Positions 36,252 to 50,220 of a stretch of DNA of 64,000 nt are shown here, in pieces; within the stretch, counting starts at the first letter, position 1; the number at the start of each line of letters is the position of its first letter. The notes under the pieces are model-generated. The model was not told the origin of the DNA. It did not search any database and worked only from the letters and a program-made list of their open reading frames with translations. The stretch is taken from NCBI GenBank assembly GCA_037013685.1, contig CM072895.1, positions 10,886,463-10,950,462 on the forward strand, written 5' to 3'. The DNA is from Acridotheres tristis (Eukaryota; Chordata; Aves; Passeriformes; Sturnidae). A program made the translations under genes and the position numbers.

Positions 36252-39138
36252 TTACATTACATTTGAATGACAAAATCTTTTGAAATGTTTATAATAATAA
36301 TAACAATAAACACCTTCCTTATTTTCACTCTTAAATTTCAAAATAAAACAATGTGCATTTCAAGCTTTTCAACTCAGGAAGAAAGTACTGGGGTGAAGGA
36401 GCTTCATATACTTTCTTGACACAACCGTCAGAAGCTCTGCTCCCTGCTCTCACCTGCAGCTCAGCCACTCAGAGGCTGATGATACCCACCAAAAAGAGCC
36501 TGCTTCCCTTGAAGGCATCCGCTCCACTGTTGCTTTCCTGCACACCGTGTGCAAGAGCAAGGAGGATGGCAAGGCAGGCAGCAAGTGCTGCCTTCTGCCA
36601 TGGATCAGCCGTGGCATAATGGTAAACGTGGGCTCGGATTCTGGAACTCCTTTTCTGCTTTGTGTAAAAACTGGCATTTGGATAGTTCAGGTAAAAATCT
36701 ATCACAAATTGGAGCAAACATTATTGTGCATGCATTTTTGCTCATCAATAACAGCTTGTAGTTACCCTCTGACTGAAAGTTATATTTTTTTTGCACTGGT
36801 GATTTCAAACACCTCTCTGGAAACAGCTACCCCACAGGCTCTGCATAGAGACACGTCTCAACACCTGAGTCCTGCCATTTTGTCTGGGGACCCAGAATTA
36901 TTTGGCACCACACACATTTCCAAGGCACTCATCCTGCAGCTTGCTCATCACCAAAAGCATCAACAGTTCAAGACTTCAGTAAATATTCCACAGGGTAGTG
37001 TAGAGAAGCCACATTTTAAATAACATCAGAGTTTGACACCCTTCAGGAAGTCACATTAAAAACCATCCCTTATCTCCCAGGGATCCTGGGGAAAACATTC
37101 AGTCTCAGCCCATCTTGTGCTACAGATTCATCAAAATTACAGAATTCCAGGGGAAAAAAGTGCTCTGATTATAAAGCTATATTTTCAGTACTTACAACAT
37201 CATGAAAAATGATCCCTCAGATTTAAACTTCTTTCTTTTGTTCTTATCCAAAAAGCTTTTTTTTTTACTCTTTCAGCTTCTTAGTATGGAAAAAAGGGAT
37301 CTGAATCCTGCGCCAGTGTCCAATTTATGTTAGCTGAGAACCAAGCTCCGTGTTTTAAGGCTTGAAAAAAAAGGCAGCTTTATTTAACTTTATGTTACTG
37401 CATCATCACACACAAACTTAATACAGCTTGGATTCAGGGAACAAATCTGGCATTTAGCTAGCTTCTGTGAGCAATGTCTTCAGAGGAAAATAAGAAGATA
37501 CACTCAAGTTATTTATATTTGTAATTACCATTAATCTGTATTACTAATGAGGATTTTGATCCTGAAAATGGATCCATAAACATGGACTCCTGCACCACTA
37601 TGGAGCTGTGATATGCACAGAGGCCCATAGGAAAATTTTCCACTGAAATATATATGCTACACTGATTATTTGGACCTTAAAATAACTTTGAACATCTGAT
37701 TTAACTTTGACTGTGTTGCTCATCTCTAAGAGTAATAGAGTACACCTCCAGTTGTGGGGTTTTCTTCACTTAAAATTAAAACAAAATTTGAGATTGTTGC
37801 AGGCTATCACAGTGCTGTCCCTTCCCATTGCAAACACTGTTCTAAATACTGAAGTCAAAGTTAATATATACAATCCTGAACCTACAGGGTTGATTGGATG
37901 CACTTAACTTTATGCATACAGATTTCAATAGGATTACTAATAATACATAAAGTCAAGTACACATGTAAATTCCACCATGAACAGTGCCTTGACTGGAAAT
38001 CTGATGTATTCTTACAGTACCAATGTGCATCCTTAAAACAAGAGACCCTCTCGCCCGTCATTATGTCCTCTAGCTGCTATTGTATAAAATAAGACTGAGA
38101 AATGTGATAAACTTCAGCAGCAACTGCAGAAAGCAAGGGCAGACTGTGTTGTGTGTACCTGCAGCACATTGGGATCTTATGACAAGGAGTTGCATTTTTT
38201 GGGAGCTGCCCTGTTGTGTGCCCTATTTGCTGCCCCCAAAATTGACACCCCAAGAAAGTGCTGAAATTCTCCAGTTATGGAACCACGTCCTGAAGTCACT
38301 GGCACCAGTACCACCTATAGCCAGACCCAGACCATTCCTCGTACCATTTCATCTGCAGTATGGGTGGAGGGGAGAAAGAAGGCAAACTAATTACGTAACT
38401 AATTAAAACTAAACTTTTTCTCGCAGTCAGTCTCCGAGGCTGCAGTCGCTCCCAGCGGGGTGTGGGTGTCTGGTTGCCGTGTGTAATGTCCATGCCCTCT
38501 GCTGGCTACAGCCAGCGCGTCTCAGCTCCGTGCCACCGCCACCCTGCCCCCGCCGCTGCCACCGCGGCCACTCTGGGGAGGAGGTGCTGGGCAGGGCTGC
38601 CAGTGCCAGAAGTCCCTGCTGTCCAAATGATTTTATCCCCTGGTTTTGTCAGAGCTGCGACCCTGGTTTAAGCATCCCTAAGCTGGTGGCTACACTCCAG
38701 AAGGACAGGAGTTTGGAGGCTCTGCCGTTAGCCATGTCTCACTCTGATGCTATTAGCAAGGACATCTGAGATGAAGGCTGACCTATGAGTTTGGGAACAT
38801 TATTCTGGTCTTAGCAGCTGATCTGGGCTTTACTCTAGTGGTTGGTATAAGGATTGTCCCAGAGCTCAGAACTAATATGGGATCTCTTCATCTTCTGAGC
38901 CATCTGTGGCTGCCCTCTGCCAGAGCCCTCTCTCTTCAAAGGAAGAATTTGGCAGAAGCAGGGCTGAAATCATACTATCTGCCAGAAAATAGAAATTTAG
39001 AGCTGGCTCAATCTCAGTGACTAGTCTTCCCAGAATGAAAAAACAGTCCTTTAAATGACTTGTTGACTCATAAGACTAATAGTAAAAAAATTTTCTTCAG
39101 CCTACAAAAATTTTCTATGGCGGAGAGATAAACTAATT

Positions 39139-39149
39139 TTCTTCTTCTT

Positions 39150-39180
<31 letters not shown>

Positions 39181-39195
39181 ATCATCATCATCATC
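39139..39195. repeat. (TTC)n then (ATC)n microsatellite
   Basis: About 13.7 perfect TTC units (39139-39179) are followed directly by five ATC units and a decayed CAT/ATC-rich tail to about 39230. The first part is a pure homopyrimidine-homopurine tract. Confidence 0.97.
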
Positions 39196-42100
39196 ACTGC
39201 TGTCATTATCAGCATCACCATCACCAAGATCTCTTCCAAACTCTGCTGACTAACCCAGAAGAACCTCTTGGTTTTGCTTTTCATAACACGCTGCAAGATA
39301 CCAGTATAATTTTAAGCTTTGTTGATCACCGAGTCTCTACAGCAGAATGGAGACCGTGCCTGGTATTTTGCAAACAAGTATTCTTTATATATAATTGTCC
39401 TGCAGTATAATTTCCTATACAACATTCCCCTTGGAAAATTCCTTCTCCGAAAAAGAGGTTGTACACTGGATGGCAGATGTCGGACAAGTAACTGTATCAA
39501 GTGTTTTAGGAAGACTGCTCTTATGTGAACATCAACCACATTATCATTTCTACAGCTGAAGCCTGACACAGCTAGAGCCCTAAAAGAGGTGCTTCTGGGA
39601 CATGGGCTCCTGAGGAAAGTTCTCTCCAGAACTCTGGTAGCTACAGTGTGTGATTTAAGCACATGCATGCAGCAACACCCTTCCCTATCAACTGTTTCTA
39701 AAATTTGGTTACAGCACTGGGCACTTGTTTTCTTTACAAGCATCCACTCTTTTTTCAAGGCTTTTTAAAATCCCTCTCTGAGCAATATCCTGTTGCTAGG
39801 AGTTCCACAGGGTAATGGTGTGGAAAAATATTTCCCTGTGAGAAGAGCTACACCTGTCCAACCCCCCTTCTGTGCACCATCCATCACGCTGACAGCATAG
39901 GTAACTTGCCCGGGATCATGTCAAAGCGTGAAATAGCTATAAAGGCAACGCATATGTGTTTGTCATTTTTGTCATTAATGGGATCAAGTAAAACTAAGGC
40001 AGAGCTATTGGACTGTGCCACAGAAGCCAGGGGAAGCTGGAGCCATGTCTGAGAGCAGTTCAGAGTGGTGGCTCCTGCTTTGGCCCACGGAAAGTGCATG
40101 GGGTGAGCAACACTTTGATTTTCTTATTTATTTGTGTTTGATGTGACTGTTCTGCAGGGAAGATGTTGGGTTCATTTTTGGGGCCCAAACAAGCTGCATA
40201 GCCTGGGCAGGGGAGCTCTACCTCCACGGCCTGGACCTGTGGCTCCAGGCTCCTCCTCCTCCCTTCCCAGTTCAGTGGGGAAGGCAAATTCAACAGAGGA
40301 TGTGAAAAAATACCCACCTCTCCTTTTAGCCAGGCAAGCAAACCTGAGCAGGACAGAGGTAGTGAGCTTTTAAGGCAGCTCTCCGGTGTGATTAGTTAGA
40401 GCTTAACATGAGATAAAATCAATTGGAAACTTGTGTGACTTAGGGCTGCTCTCATCAGTCAGAGTTTGCAGCAGCCAAGTGCAGCATGATTGTTATTAAT
40501 ATCTACTACAGATATGTAAGCTGAAATGGGGCTTTACAGTAAAAAGGAGGACAAATTGCTCTTTCCTAAGAACATACAAATTATGCATGTAATTCAGGGC
40601 CGTGCTGAGCACCCCGCACATCTGTAATGGTGGGAACTGCCTGTTCTTAGGAGAAAATACGCAATAGGTATCTTATATGCATGTGCATTTTCTCGTGATA
40701 CTGCATAACACACAAGGATGTTGTTTAAGAGTTTAAAGTGCGGAGTATGATGATGTCTGTGGTCCATCCCAGGAGCTGTGTTAGATGTGAGGTAGCCCAC
40801 ACACCATAGGTGACTTCAATCCTATGCTTTGTGTCTGCCTTCTTTCAAAGGAAAAATGCTTTCTGCCAATGCAGTAAGTAATTCTGTATAAGGCTGGACC
40901 TCAACATCAGCTGTAGTGCTCACTACTGTGACTGCTGTGATAATTCCCGTGCTGTCACATGAATGGGATTGCACCATAAACTCACACACCTTAGCCGTGC
41001 TGATGGCCAAGCCTACATAATAGCCCAATGCATTGGTGCTAATGATCCAGTGTTTATGGTGGCCCACAGCACCGTTGTCATGCCAACGAGATGGTATTCC
41101 TCTCTAGAAAAAATAATAATAACCAAATAAATAAATACTTTATTTCTTTAGACTGATCTGTCTGTTTAATAGGAGTTGGAGATTAAAGCTCAAAGGAGAA
41201 AAATCCCAGCTGAAATACAAACCAGTCTCTGTTCAGGAGAGTAGAGCAAAACATCTTTCTCCCTCTCCATCCCCTCTGTGCTGTGCAGAATACTCTGTGC
41301 AAAGCTTCCTCTCCAGTGAAGCAAACCCCTCCTGTGGCAGGCTGGGGGGAGCAGGAATTTCTGCCTAACCAGTCTCTCCCTGGGGATTTGGGTCAGGCTC
41401 AGGACTTCCATGTGAACCCCTGTATCCTGGTCCCATGGCAGTGTGGCCCCAGCAGGGACATGGCACGAGGAAAGCCTATCCCTGTGGCTGCCACACTGCT
41501 CAGCAGCACCCAACCTGCCTAACCTGCCCTCCACTCTTTGCTGCCCCAGCAGAGAGTTCAGCTCTGAAACACCCTTCAGGGTACTTGCAGTAGGAAGGGT
41601 GATGCTACAGACCCAACAGAGCATCACTCTTTAGGATCATCCCTTCCCACTCTGAGAGGCTGATGTGCTTCAGAACTTCAGCTCTTCCTTACCTCAGCCA
41701 CCAAACCTGGCTTCAGCATCCATTTTCACAATCTCTTCTTTAAAATTTGGATTTATTTTTTTAAATTTCATACAGAAATAAACTCCTGCTGCTGAATTCC
41801 AGGACTTGGTGCCTGGCTGTCACTATTCTCCCAAGAAATTACCTATCTTCCTCTGAGAAATATCTATCTTCTTTCTACCAGTCTTTCTCACAAGTCACTT
41901 CTCACATGCATTTCCCATTCTGTTTTCTTGCCCCTCTCTTGTCCTTTAATCCAGCTTACATTACTCTAGCAGTAAATTATTTAAAGCAGGCAAATACGTG
42001 CAACAAGCCAGCTTTCTGTCAGACACGAGTCTGTTCAGAAACTGATACACTCAAAATTTCTTTATCTTGGCCCAGCTTTATCTTGAGCTAGCCTTTTCTC

Positions 42101-45100
42101 CTATCCAGTTCAAATGCCTCATATCCCATCATACAGTCCCAGTGCCCTATATATGTAGGGCAGAGCCCTTCAGATTCCTGTCTTGATTGTTGAAGGAACA
42201 TCTTATTGCTTCTGCAGTTTTCCTGTAGGCTCAACCCCTCCATGGGATCAATACTGTAATTCAGAAAATTATTCCAATAACAAGAATAGCTTGAATTTTA
42301 AGAGCAAATAACAACAATAAGACTTGGAAGAGGCATAAGGCCTTACAGTACAGGTTGGACCAGCAGCTGACATGAAGAGGAAACTGGCACAGGGAATGTC
42401 TTGACCTGCCAGTGTAGTTTTCCCTTGCAAAGTTTCTTGAATGCCTGCTGTGCCCTCTGGCACCAGGGGCAAGACATGGATTAGGTGAGCTCTAGGTCTG
42501 GTCCTTCTCCACACTCCTGCATTTTTGATTCCGGTCAAAATTAAAAAATGTGACAGCAACACTCCACATTGGGCATCTCACAGCTGAGAGCCTTCACCTG
42601 CACCCACCATGTCAGCCACTTTCCTTTGTTAGCAGTGAGACAGTGAGCTGGTTAAGGCAAATGCACAAATTCCCAGGTGCCTGCAATGCATCATGTATAT
42701 CCAGTCAGGCTGCATGTATTAATTTCTCCCTGAGAAATTCTATGCGAAGTATGTGAAAGTCAGTTCTTCCAGTCCTGTGTTCTAGGCTGATTTTCAGGAG
42801 ACTCCTTTGCACCCATCCTTCTATCAGGTCATCAAGCCACCCACACACAGCACTGTTCTCCCTCCACAGGCTGTGACAGTGAGAGACAGTGGTGAGGTTT
42901 GACCAAGAGGTGTTAAATAGACCTGAAAATTTGTGTGCTCTTGTAGGAAATCTTGAACTTCAGCAGCATCTGAGTCTTTCTCCCAGTGATCTTCTTGAAG
43001 TTGTCAGGTTTGAATCGTCCTGGAGATGTTCAGTGTCTCTTTCTTATGTCTTCAGAGCGTGTGGGTAGTTGACCCTGTTGAGTAATGTCATCCCATTAGA
43101 CAGAAACACATGTTCATTGAGATAAGGATGAGCTGTCTCCCATAAGGTTTGGAATCAGATCTCAGTTGGTCTTTCTGTTACACATTTAACTGGCGTGATT
43201 CCCCCCTCCACTGAAATCCTGCAGGGATATGTTTCAGTGGGCTAATTATAAATTCCTTCTGCCTTGCAATAGCTGGATACAGCATGCCTGGTGGCATGAA
43301 CCTCCCCTCCTTCATTCGTGTTGTGCACCTCTCTTGCTGCAGGCAAAAGTAATTTCCCCAGCCTGGAAATGTGATTTAATTTGACCTTGTTCACACAGGT
43401 TCTGCATCTTTTACATTTCCACCCCCAATGATAAAACAGGATCAGAGGAAATTGCAATGATTCACAGTGATGCTCTGCCTCAGCCTCCAATTCTTCTTGT
43501 TCCTTCCTCTCCTTTCCATCCGTGTTCTGCCTACCCATTACAGCTACAGGGTACTTCTGACTGTAGGTGGAGGATGTAAGAAGGATGTAAAGATGTGAAG
43601 CCACACGCTTGTGTCATATCTCCTCTGTCAGGAGAGGCAAATTGCATGTCTTTCCTCATGAGACACTTCAGGAGTGAAAAGAAACGAAATGGAGAGCAAG
43701 AGTGAAGAGGGAATATTAGCAGAAACAAGGGGAGTGCTCTAGCACTCTGTCAACTGTTTCTGTAGCAGATCCTTACTTGCAGTCCCTCCCTGTCTGGATC
43801 CACTCCTTCAGCCATCCACTGCCTGCCCCAAGGCTGCTGTCCTAAACTTCACAGTTCTGCTGTCCAGTGGCTACTGTCCCCAGTCTTCCACTTACTCTTC
43901 CTTGAGAGGGTAAGAATAAATTGTCCAGCTTAAATACCTCAGTCCTGAACTCCTAGTGGTCCTGTTTAGAGGAACATCTGAAATCAGTGCGCTCCCCCTG
44001 TGCAGGTTCAGAAGGTCTTGTTCGTGGGATTCTCTCTCCCTTGTCTGGTATTTGATGCTCAGCAGTGAGACATAATGGTGAGCTTCTCTAGAAGACATTC
44101 TCTCTAGCTGTGCCAGAGGAGTGTTAATAATACAGTTGCTAGAGTGCAGAGTCCCAAAGCATGTATGATGGTTGGAGAGGCACATTCTGGCTGTGCAGTG
44201 ACTGCCTCCACCAGTAAACTTGGGGACAGCAAGCCTTTATACACCAGCTCACAGAAGCTGTAAGCCATGACAACATACTGGCTATCCAGCAATAAGCTGC
44301 TGAGCACTAGGGAAGCATGTTTACAGGATTTTTCTAGTAATAGGGATGGCATCAATTGTCAGCAAAGCAGACAATCTCTCTGCATGTGTCATTCAGACTT
44401 GTTAATGCTCTGTTTCTCACCTGCTGTCTTTCCCTTTTGTGATGAACTGTTACCAGAGCCTTGGGAAATCTGCTAGGTCCAGTGCCAAATTGTGTGGATC
44501 CTTTCCCTCCAAATGCAGAAGATTTTGTCTCATTTTAGGTGTGTGGGACTGCCATTCTTACAGGAAGTTTCTGAAGGGGATGAGAAATATTTGAGATCCC
44601 TTAAGAGATCAGGGCTATATTTAATATTGCAATAGCTTGATCTAGAGAAGCTCATATTTTCATATTCAGCAATTCACATGAAATGGAATATGGTCTAAAC
44701 AGACAATTTCTAACCCTAGGTTGAAGTGGGGTATCTTGGGCCAGATAGGAAGATTCACAAGTGGTCTCTAAACTGCTGGTAGCTGCAAGTGTTGAATATT
44801 GAGCTTTTGCACTAAGAAGAGGCTGGGAAGGGGCAGGATGGAGGAGAAGGAGAGTATGTCCTCTCATCAGCACTCTATGAAGTTGGGAAACAGCTGCCAC
44901 AGGACAGCTGGACACCACAGAGGATAATGACAAAACACTTGCATGTTTTGCACCCAGTGGGTACCGACTGATAAAGAGTTTTGACCTGGAGTGAGTTCCT
45001 CAGACTCACTCTTTAGAGTCTATTCACTCTGTGGACTATAAAGCTCAAAGGTTCAATTCTGAGCGTGTGGTGGATTGTCTGCATGTTGATGTGTTGACCA

Positions 45101-45449
45101 GTGAATCAGTCCAAGGGATGGAGCACTTTTATAGCTCTCCATCAGCTCAACACTTTCTCTGTCTACCAAACAAGATGCCTTGTTCCCTGGAGCCACCAAA
45201 ATGCTGGCTTGTGCCTCTCACATGAAGAAAAAGGTCCACATGGAGCAGCCTGGTCTAAAAACCCACAACCTGACTTTAAGAAGTGGCAGTAGGAGCTCAT
45301 TCCCAGTGAACTGGATGTTTGCAGGGCACAATGCAAGACTCAGTAAGATCCAAGCACTGCCCACTGCCGAGTAATATTGTTGTGAGTAAGAGACTCATAT
45401 AAGCCATCCATGGTTTCTATTAATTTTCTGCCACCCCCCCAGGCAGCTT

Positions 45450-45710
45450 GTGTGAGGCTGAGCAAGTCACTTGCTCTCTTTGGCTGCAACTAAACTTATC
45501 TTCATTACTGCACATTTTGGCTCACTTTCATCCTCTTTTATCATGGGGAGTTTGCCTCCAACCCTGATCTTCAAGCAGGGATGAGCTTGCTGATGCTCCT
45601 TCCATCCTCTCACTTGTGTCTCGTGTCTATTTAAACTGTAATGTTTTAGGGGCAGGGACATTAACCCTCATCTGGATTAGCATTGCTCTAATGTAAATAA
45701 TATTAGTTAC
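45450..45710 (+). mobile_element. MIR-like ancient element
   Basis: gtgaggctgagcaagtcact resembles the MIR core in sense orientation (ccttgggcaagtcacttaac). About 140 bases later ctgtaatgttttaggggcag and ggacattaaccctcatctgg resemble the common ancient tail tgtaagctctttggggcagg. The two pieces may be one element or two adjacent relics. Confidence 0.4.
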
Positions 45711-47084
45711 ATTATAGATGTTTCTGTAATTAGAGTTCCTGTTTCTATAGGCATTTAAACACCCCATCTCCTCATTTGACAGTTACGTTATTTGATTTGT
45801 GTTCTCCTGATGTGGAGATCAGTACAAAAACCCTTTTATCTCTTCTGATGACCGGGTTTAGACTATGATTGGATTTGATTTTTTTAGAACCGTGTGTAGG
45901 GAGGAGCTCACAGATACCAGGTATGATGTGATAAGGTGGGATACAGCCATGGAATTTAAATGGAGGTTAAATAACATGGCAAGAAGCAGGGCTTTAATCA
46001 GTAGGATTTTTTCAAGGAGTATGAGGCAAGGATAAATCTTTTCAAAAGCATGGGGAAAAATGAGCTGGCCTAGCTGGCAAACTCTTGGAAAAATTCGCCT
46101 CCCTGTCTCCATTTGCCTGCATTTTAAGTGGAACACAACAGTATTTGCTAGTACTCTGAGGGAAGCCCACTCATGAAAAGGTTTACCAGAGATGATTTTA
46201 TCAAAGATGCTTGCCTTGGTAGATGGCTGTATGCTTTAAATTTAAACAGAGAGGCATAAATAGTAGAAAAGAAAAGAGGGTAATAAGAAAAATATTAAAC
46301 TGCCCAGTGCAAATCCTTGGGGAACTTCTATTGCAATAACTGACCTCCCATATAGCACCATTTATTTCATACACTGGCAGCTTTATAGGTGCTTGTACAG
46401 CTACAGACGAACACCAATTTGCCAGTGCAGTTTGTTTTGATAACTGTTGTTTTCAATAAATCTATATTAAAATCAAAGGGAAAATTAAATAGACTGAAGT
46501 CAGTGGCAGTAGAGATAAGGTAGCACATTACTACGCTGGCCTCTTCAGCTGGAGGAGCTTTCCCTACCATCCAGTGTGGGTCACAGGTGTGATAAATTTC
46601 AGTGGTCTCAGCTGTGCTTTCTGATGGCAGCCAATGTGAGTGAGAATTTCGGGAAAGGAAAGGAATTTTGATATTTCCAAGGTCAGTTACTTTCAGGGCT
46701 GTAACAAAGGAGGAGGCTGGGGGAGGATGCCACACTCATTTTCACAAGCTCTTTCTCTTGAGTTTCCAAGGACAATTGCAAGCACAGAGGTCAAGGTCTC
46801 CAGCCTTTGAACTCTGTGCTGTGTTTCCCAGGACCCCTTAGGTGTTCCCAGTCTTCTGACAATCCACACAGCTCGTACCTGTGGAGTGAAAGCAGCAGGA
46901 GAAGCAGGATCTGTGAATGGTCCCCTGGCAAGTGGGATGTCTGTGTCTTAGATTTTTCTAGACATGGCATTTCCTTCTCCTCTCTAGCCCTGGCAGACTA
47001 GGTACCTCCTGCAGCATTAGGGGAAGTCCTGATGGAAGAGAGGGAGGAGAGAAGCGAGAATAGAAACTCTGGGATAATGCTGAC

Positions 47085-47126
47085 ATGGAAGGAAAGAAGA
47101 AAGAAAGGAAGGAAGGAAGGAAGGCA
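47085..47126. repeat. (GGAA)n tract
   Basis: Purine-only run built on GGAA and GAAA units, with a perfect stretch of about five GGAA units from 47107. Tandem GGAA runs can serve as ETS-factor binding microsatellites. Confidence 0.9.
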
Positions 47127-49289
47127 GGAGTGAGCTAGGGGAAATGATGGGAGGAAGAGAGAGGTTGGAAAAGGAAAGAGGGTCTCCAAACACTGGAGAG
47201 GAAAGACAAAGAGGCAGAAAATAGAATAAACAGAGTGGGAGATAGTGGGAAAATTAAAGCAGCGTAGGCAGAAGGTATGTGAGGGCAAGGGTCTGACTCC
47301 CAGACCAGGCAGCAACCCCATATTCCCCTCCCTGGTGAATTTAGCTGTCCATTGGAGGTGTGTGTTTCTGGAGATAAAGGTGAGACTTTATTTTGGTGAA
47401 AGGAGCTGCTTTGGTCAGGAGTTTAGGAACTATTTTCAAAGACTTGGCCTCTGGACACTTGCAGCAGCAAGGGCTAGAGCTATCCAAGGAATTATTTAGT
47501 TTCAAAGGGGCAGTTTAGAGGAATGCTGAATCCAGGAAGTTTTCCATAGCACAAAGCATCACAACTGAGTCCAAATAAATAATGAACCTAAGAGATTTCA
47601 TGGTAGAGTAAGTAAGTTTTTTTCCAACAGATCAATTTTCTACCAGAAAACAGTGATTGGAGTAACTGGGAACATTTACTAGAGTGTATAGACATTACCC
47701 AAGCTTTTGCTGAAAAATTATTAAAAATATTTATATGTCGGGTTTCTCTCTCTTTTTTTTTTCTTTCCTCATCTCCTTCTGACAGTATTGTTTTATTCCT
47801 GTTATATATTTATACCCCATTTGGTCCAAGTATTTGGCCTAAAACACGGGCTCTCCTGAGCTGGGGGAAAACCAAGTGCTCTCTGGGTCAAATATTTTTC
47901 CTTTGTGAAGCTTTGCTTCCCTGCCTACAGCAAAACTCAAACCACAAGTAATGACAAGCTTGTGCCAGGCCCTTTGCCTGCCAGCCATCAGACCAAGAGC
48001 TAGTTCAGGTTTTTCAGGAACAGTCACGTTCCCTGGAGTTGTTCAGACTGTGCCAGGCACTTCTCCCCCTGCTCTAGTCTCTTATGTCCATCTTTTAAAG
48101 GCACATTTGAAAAATAATTGTTAAAACCCATTGTTGCCCCAGCTTAGGGCAGGGATCCTTGCTGTTCCTGATATTGAGTTTCACAAAGACATTTAGCTGG
48201 TTTAATAGGAATCTTAAAAAAGGGTGGGGATTATGCCTGTCAATGTAATGTACAGTATGAGGAAAGGAAACAGTGTGGTGTAATGGATGGTTTGGGCTTC
48301 TAGAATGATGTAATAATAAAACAAAAGAAATGTCAAAGTGGTAAAGTGAAAAGAAATATACTATTTTTATTTGGGAATATGTCATTAAACAACAAAATTT
48401 CCAGCACTAAACTTTTTGTCCCAACTTAGGTCAAAAATCATATTTTTTGAAACCTCAGAATTTCTCAAGGGACACAAATTCCTCTGTTATTATTTTTGGC
48501 CAGCTGTCTTCCATATGACTGCCCGTGAAAAGTATTTTATCTCAAGTTAAAATCCCACACATAAAAATGTCTCTACCTTCCAGCAGGTGTGCTTGTCCTG
48601 TGGGAAGATTTGCTTTATCAGCAATATGTTCCTCCAGGAGAAATGCTTAATTTTAGATGTTTTTTCCATTTACACTTAGAGTTCAAGACACTTGAGGAGC
48701 AGCTCAGTATTGGGTGGCCTGTGCAGGCGTCAGAACCCTTCCTTTACACACTGCAACCCTATTAGCTAAAATACTGGCAAAGAGATTTTGGTGGGGTTTT
48801 TTTTACCTTGCATTAAAAATGTTTAAAATGTTTTAAAATGTCCCATTTCACTGCTGTTGATGCCCTCACTTTGAAATACAGCTTTCCCATGACGACATAG
48901 CTGTAAAACACATTCAGCTTTTTCCTTTTCTTTCCTTTTTTGTCCTTTTTCTTTTTTTACTGGTTAGCAATGGAGCTTTGCTATAGCTATTAAAATATAA
49001 AGAATAAACTGCACCCAATTGCACAGTATTTTTTACCAGGGTTAAGCCTGAATTTCTTTGTGGATGGCATTGGAATATCAAGATTAACTATACAGTCTAA
49101 GCACAAGGGTTTTACGACATACAATAATGTAGAGGAGCTTGTATTTCTTTAGCAAATTGACATCGCTGTTTGCCCTTCATTCTTTGTACTTCTTGGGTCT
49201 GATTTTTAGGAGCAAGAGTTGGAAAAGGCATGGTAGATGATTCAGTGCAGCTCCCTCGAGCTGGAATCACGCTGGCACCAATGGGACAT

Positions 49290-49425
49290 TTTACAGTGCT
49301 GTAAGTGACTGCTTTCATGATTCCCACTGTTCCTCTCGTAAGGTGATCCCACAGTTTAATGCATCATAGCCTTAGGAAATTTCTTCTGATGCTCAGCCTA
49401 TGTTTTCCTTTGGTCAAATATCTTG
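49290..49425 (-). mobile_element. Possible degenerate CR1 fragment
   Basis: ggaaatttcttctgatgctc followed by agcctatgttttcc is similar to the reversed CR1 segment aagttcttcctgatgttcag / cctaaatctcc. The flanks are not clearly alignable by eye. Confidence 0.3.
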
Positions 49426-50220
49426 GGGAAATCCTTTGCTGATGGGTCATTTTATTTTGTGTTTTGGTGCTGACACCTCCCTGACGTGTAGTTTTTCTGC
49501 TCATCCCACGTAAAAAGTGGGAGTGAGGGGGAAAAGCTGGATTCACTGGGACTCACACAAAGGGGAAGAGCACTGATCTACAACCCAAGAAACACAGTTG
49601 CTTATGTCTGATTTGCATTTCACTCATCCTCTTGCACTTGTGATTAAAGTGGGATTTTTTTGGACACAGGAGCAGCCTGTCTGACTAGGTGTGTGTGCTC
49701 AATCAATACAACGTCCATCAGGGACCATTCTGACCATTCCAGAAAAGCACAGACTAGAGAAATAAAATGCTCCCAATGCATTAAACCCCAGAAGTTTGCT
49801 CAAATCCAAGCAGATCTCCTATGGAGACATCTCATCCTGATGTGAAATGTCCAAGACTCCCTTGTCCTCTGTTAACATAGACCAGTCAATACCCACTTTC
49901 TGATGCCATGCAATGTTTTTCTAATGCACTTTATTTCCTAGCCTGCCAAAGGCTGTCCCTCTCACCTCTGTTTTAACTGGAAAAGGATTTCCACCCCATG
50001 GCCCTGATTCTGGCTGAATTAATGGTTTTTGAACTGAATCAGCACATTTGAAGTTAAAACAGATCCCCACTGAGTCTGTACATTTTTATTACTGCACAAG
50101 GAGTGCTTAGGAAAATAAAAGGAACGAGAAAGCCCTGAGAGTGGACCACCCTGTTGAGGGGGGAAATGTAGAAATCAAGCATGTTTATGTGAGTGATATT
50201 TATAAGGTCAAATGACATAT

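Noticed and set aside
36547..37023. 158-codon plus-strand frame
   Set aside because: No known motif and several competing frames over the same stretch.
39312..39758. 148-codon minus-strand frame
   Set aside because: No family resemblance and it overlaps plus-strand frames; likely chance.
39776..39860. Possible CR1/L2-like trace (gagttccacagggtaatggt)
   Set aside because: Too short and diverged to assign by eye to a family.
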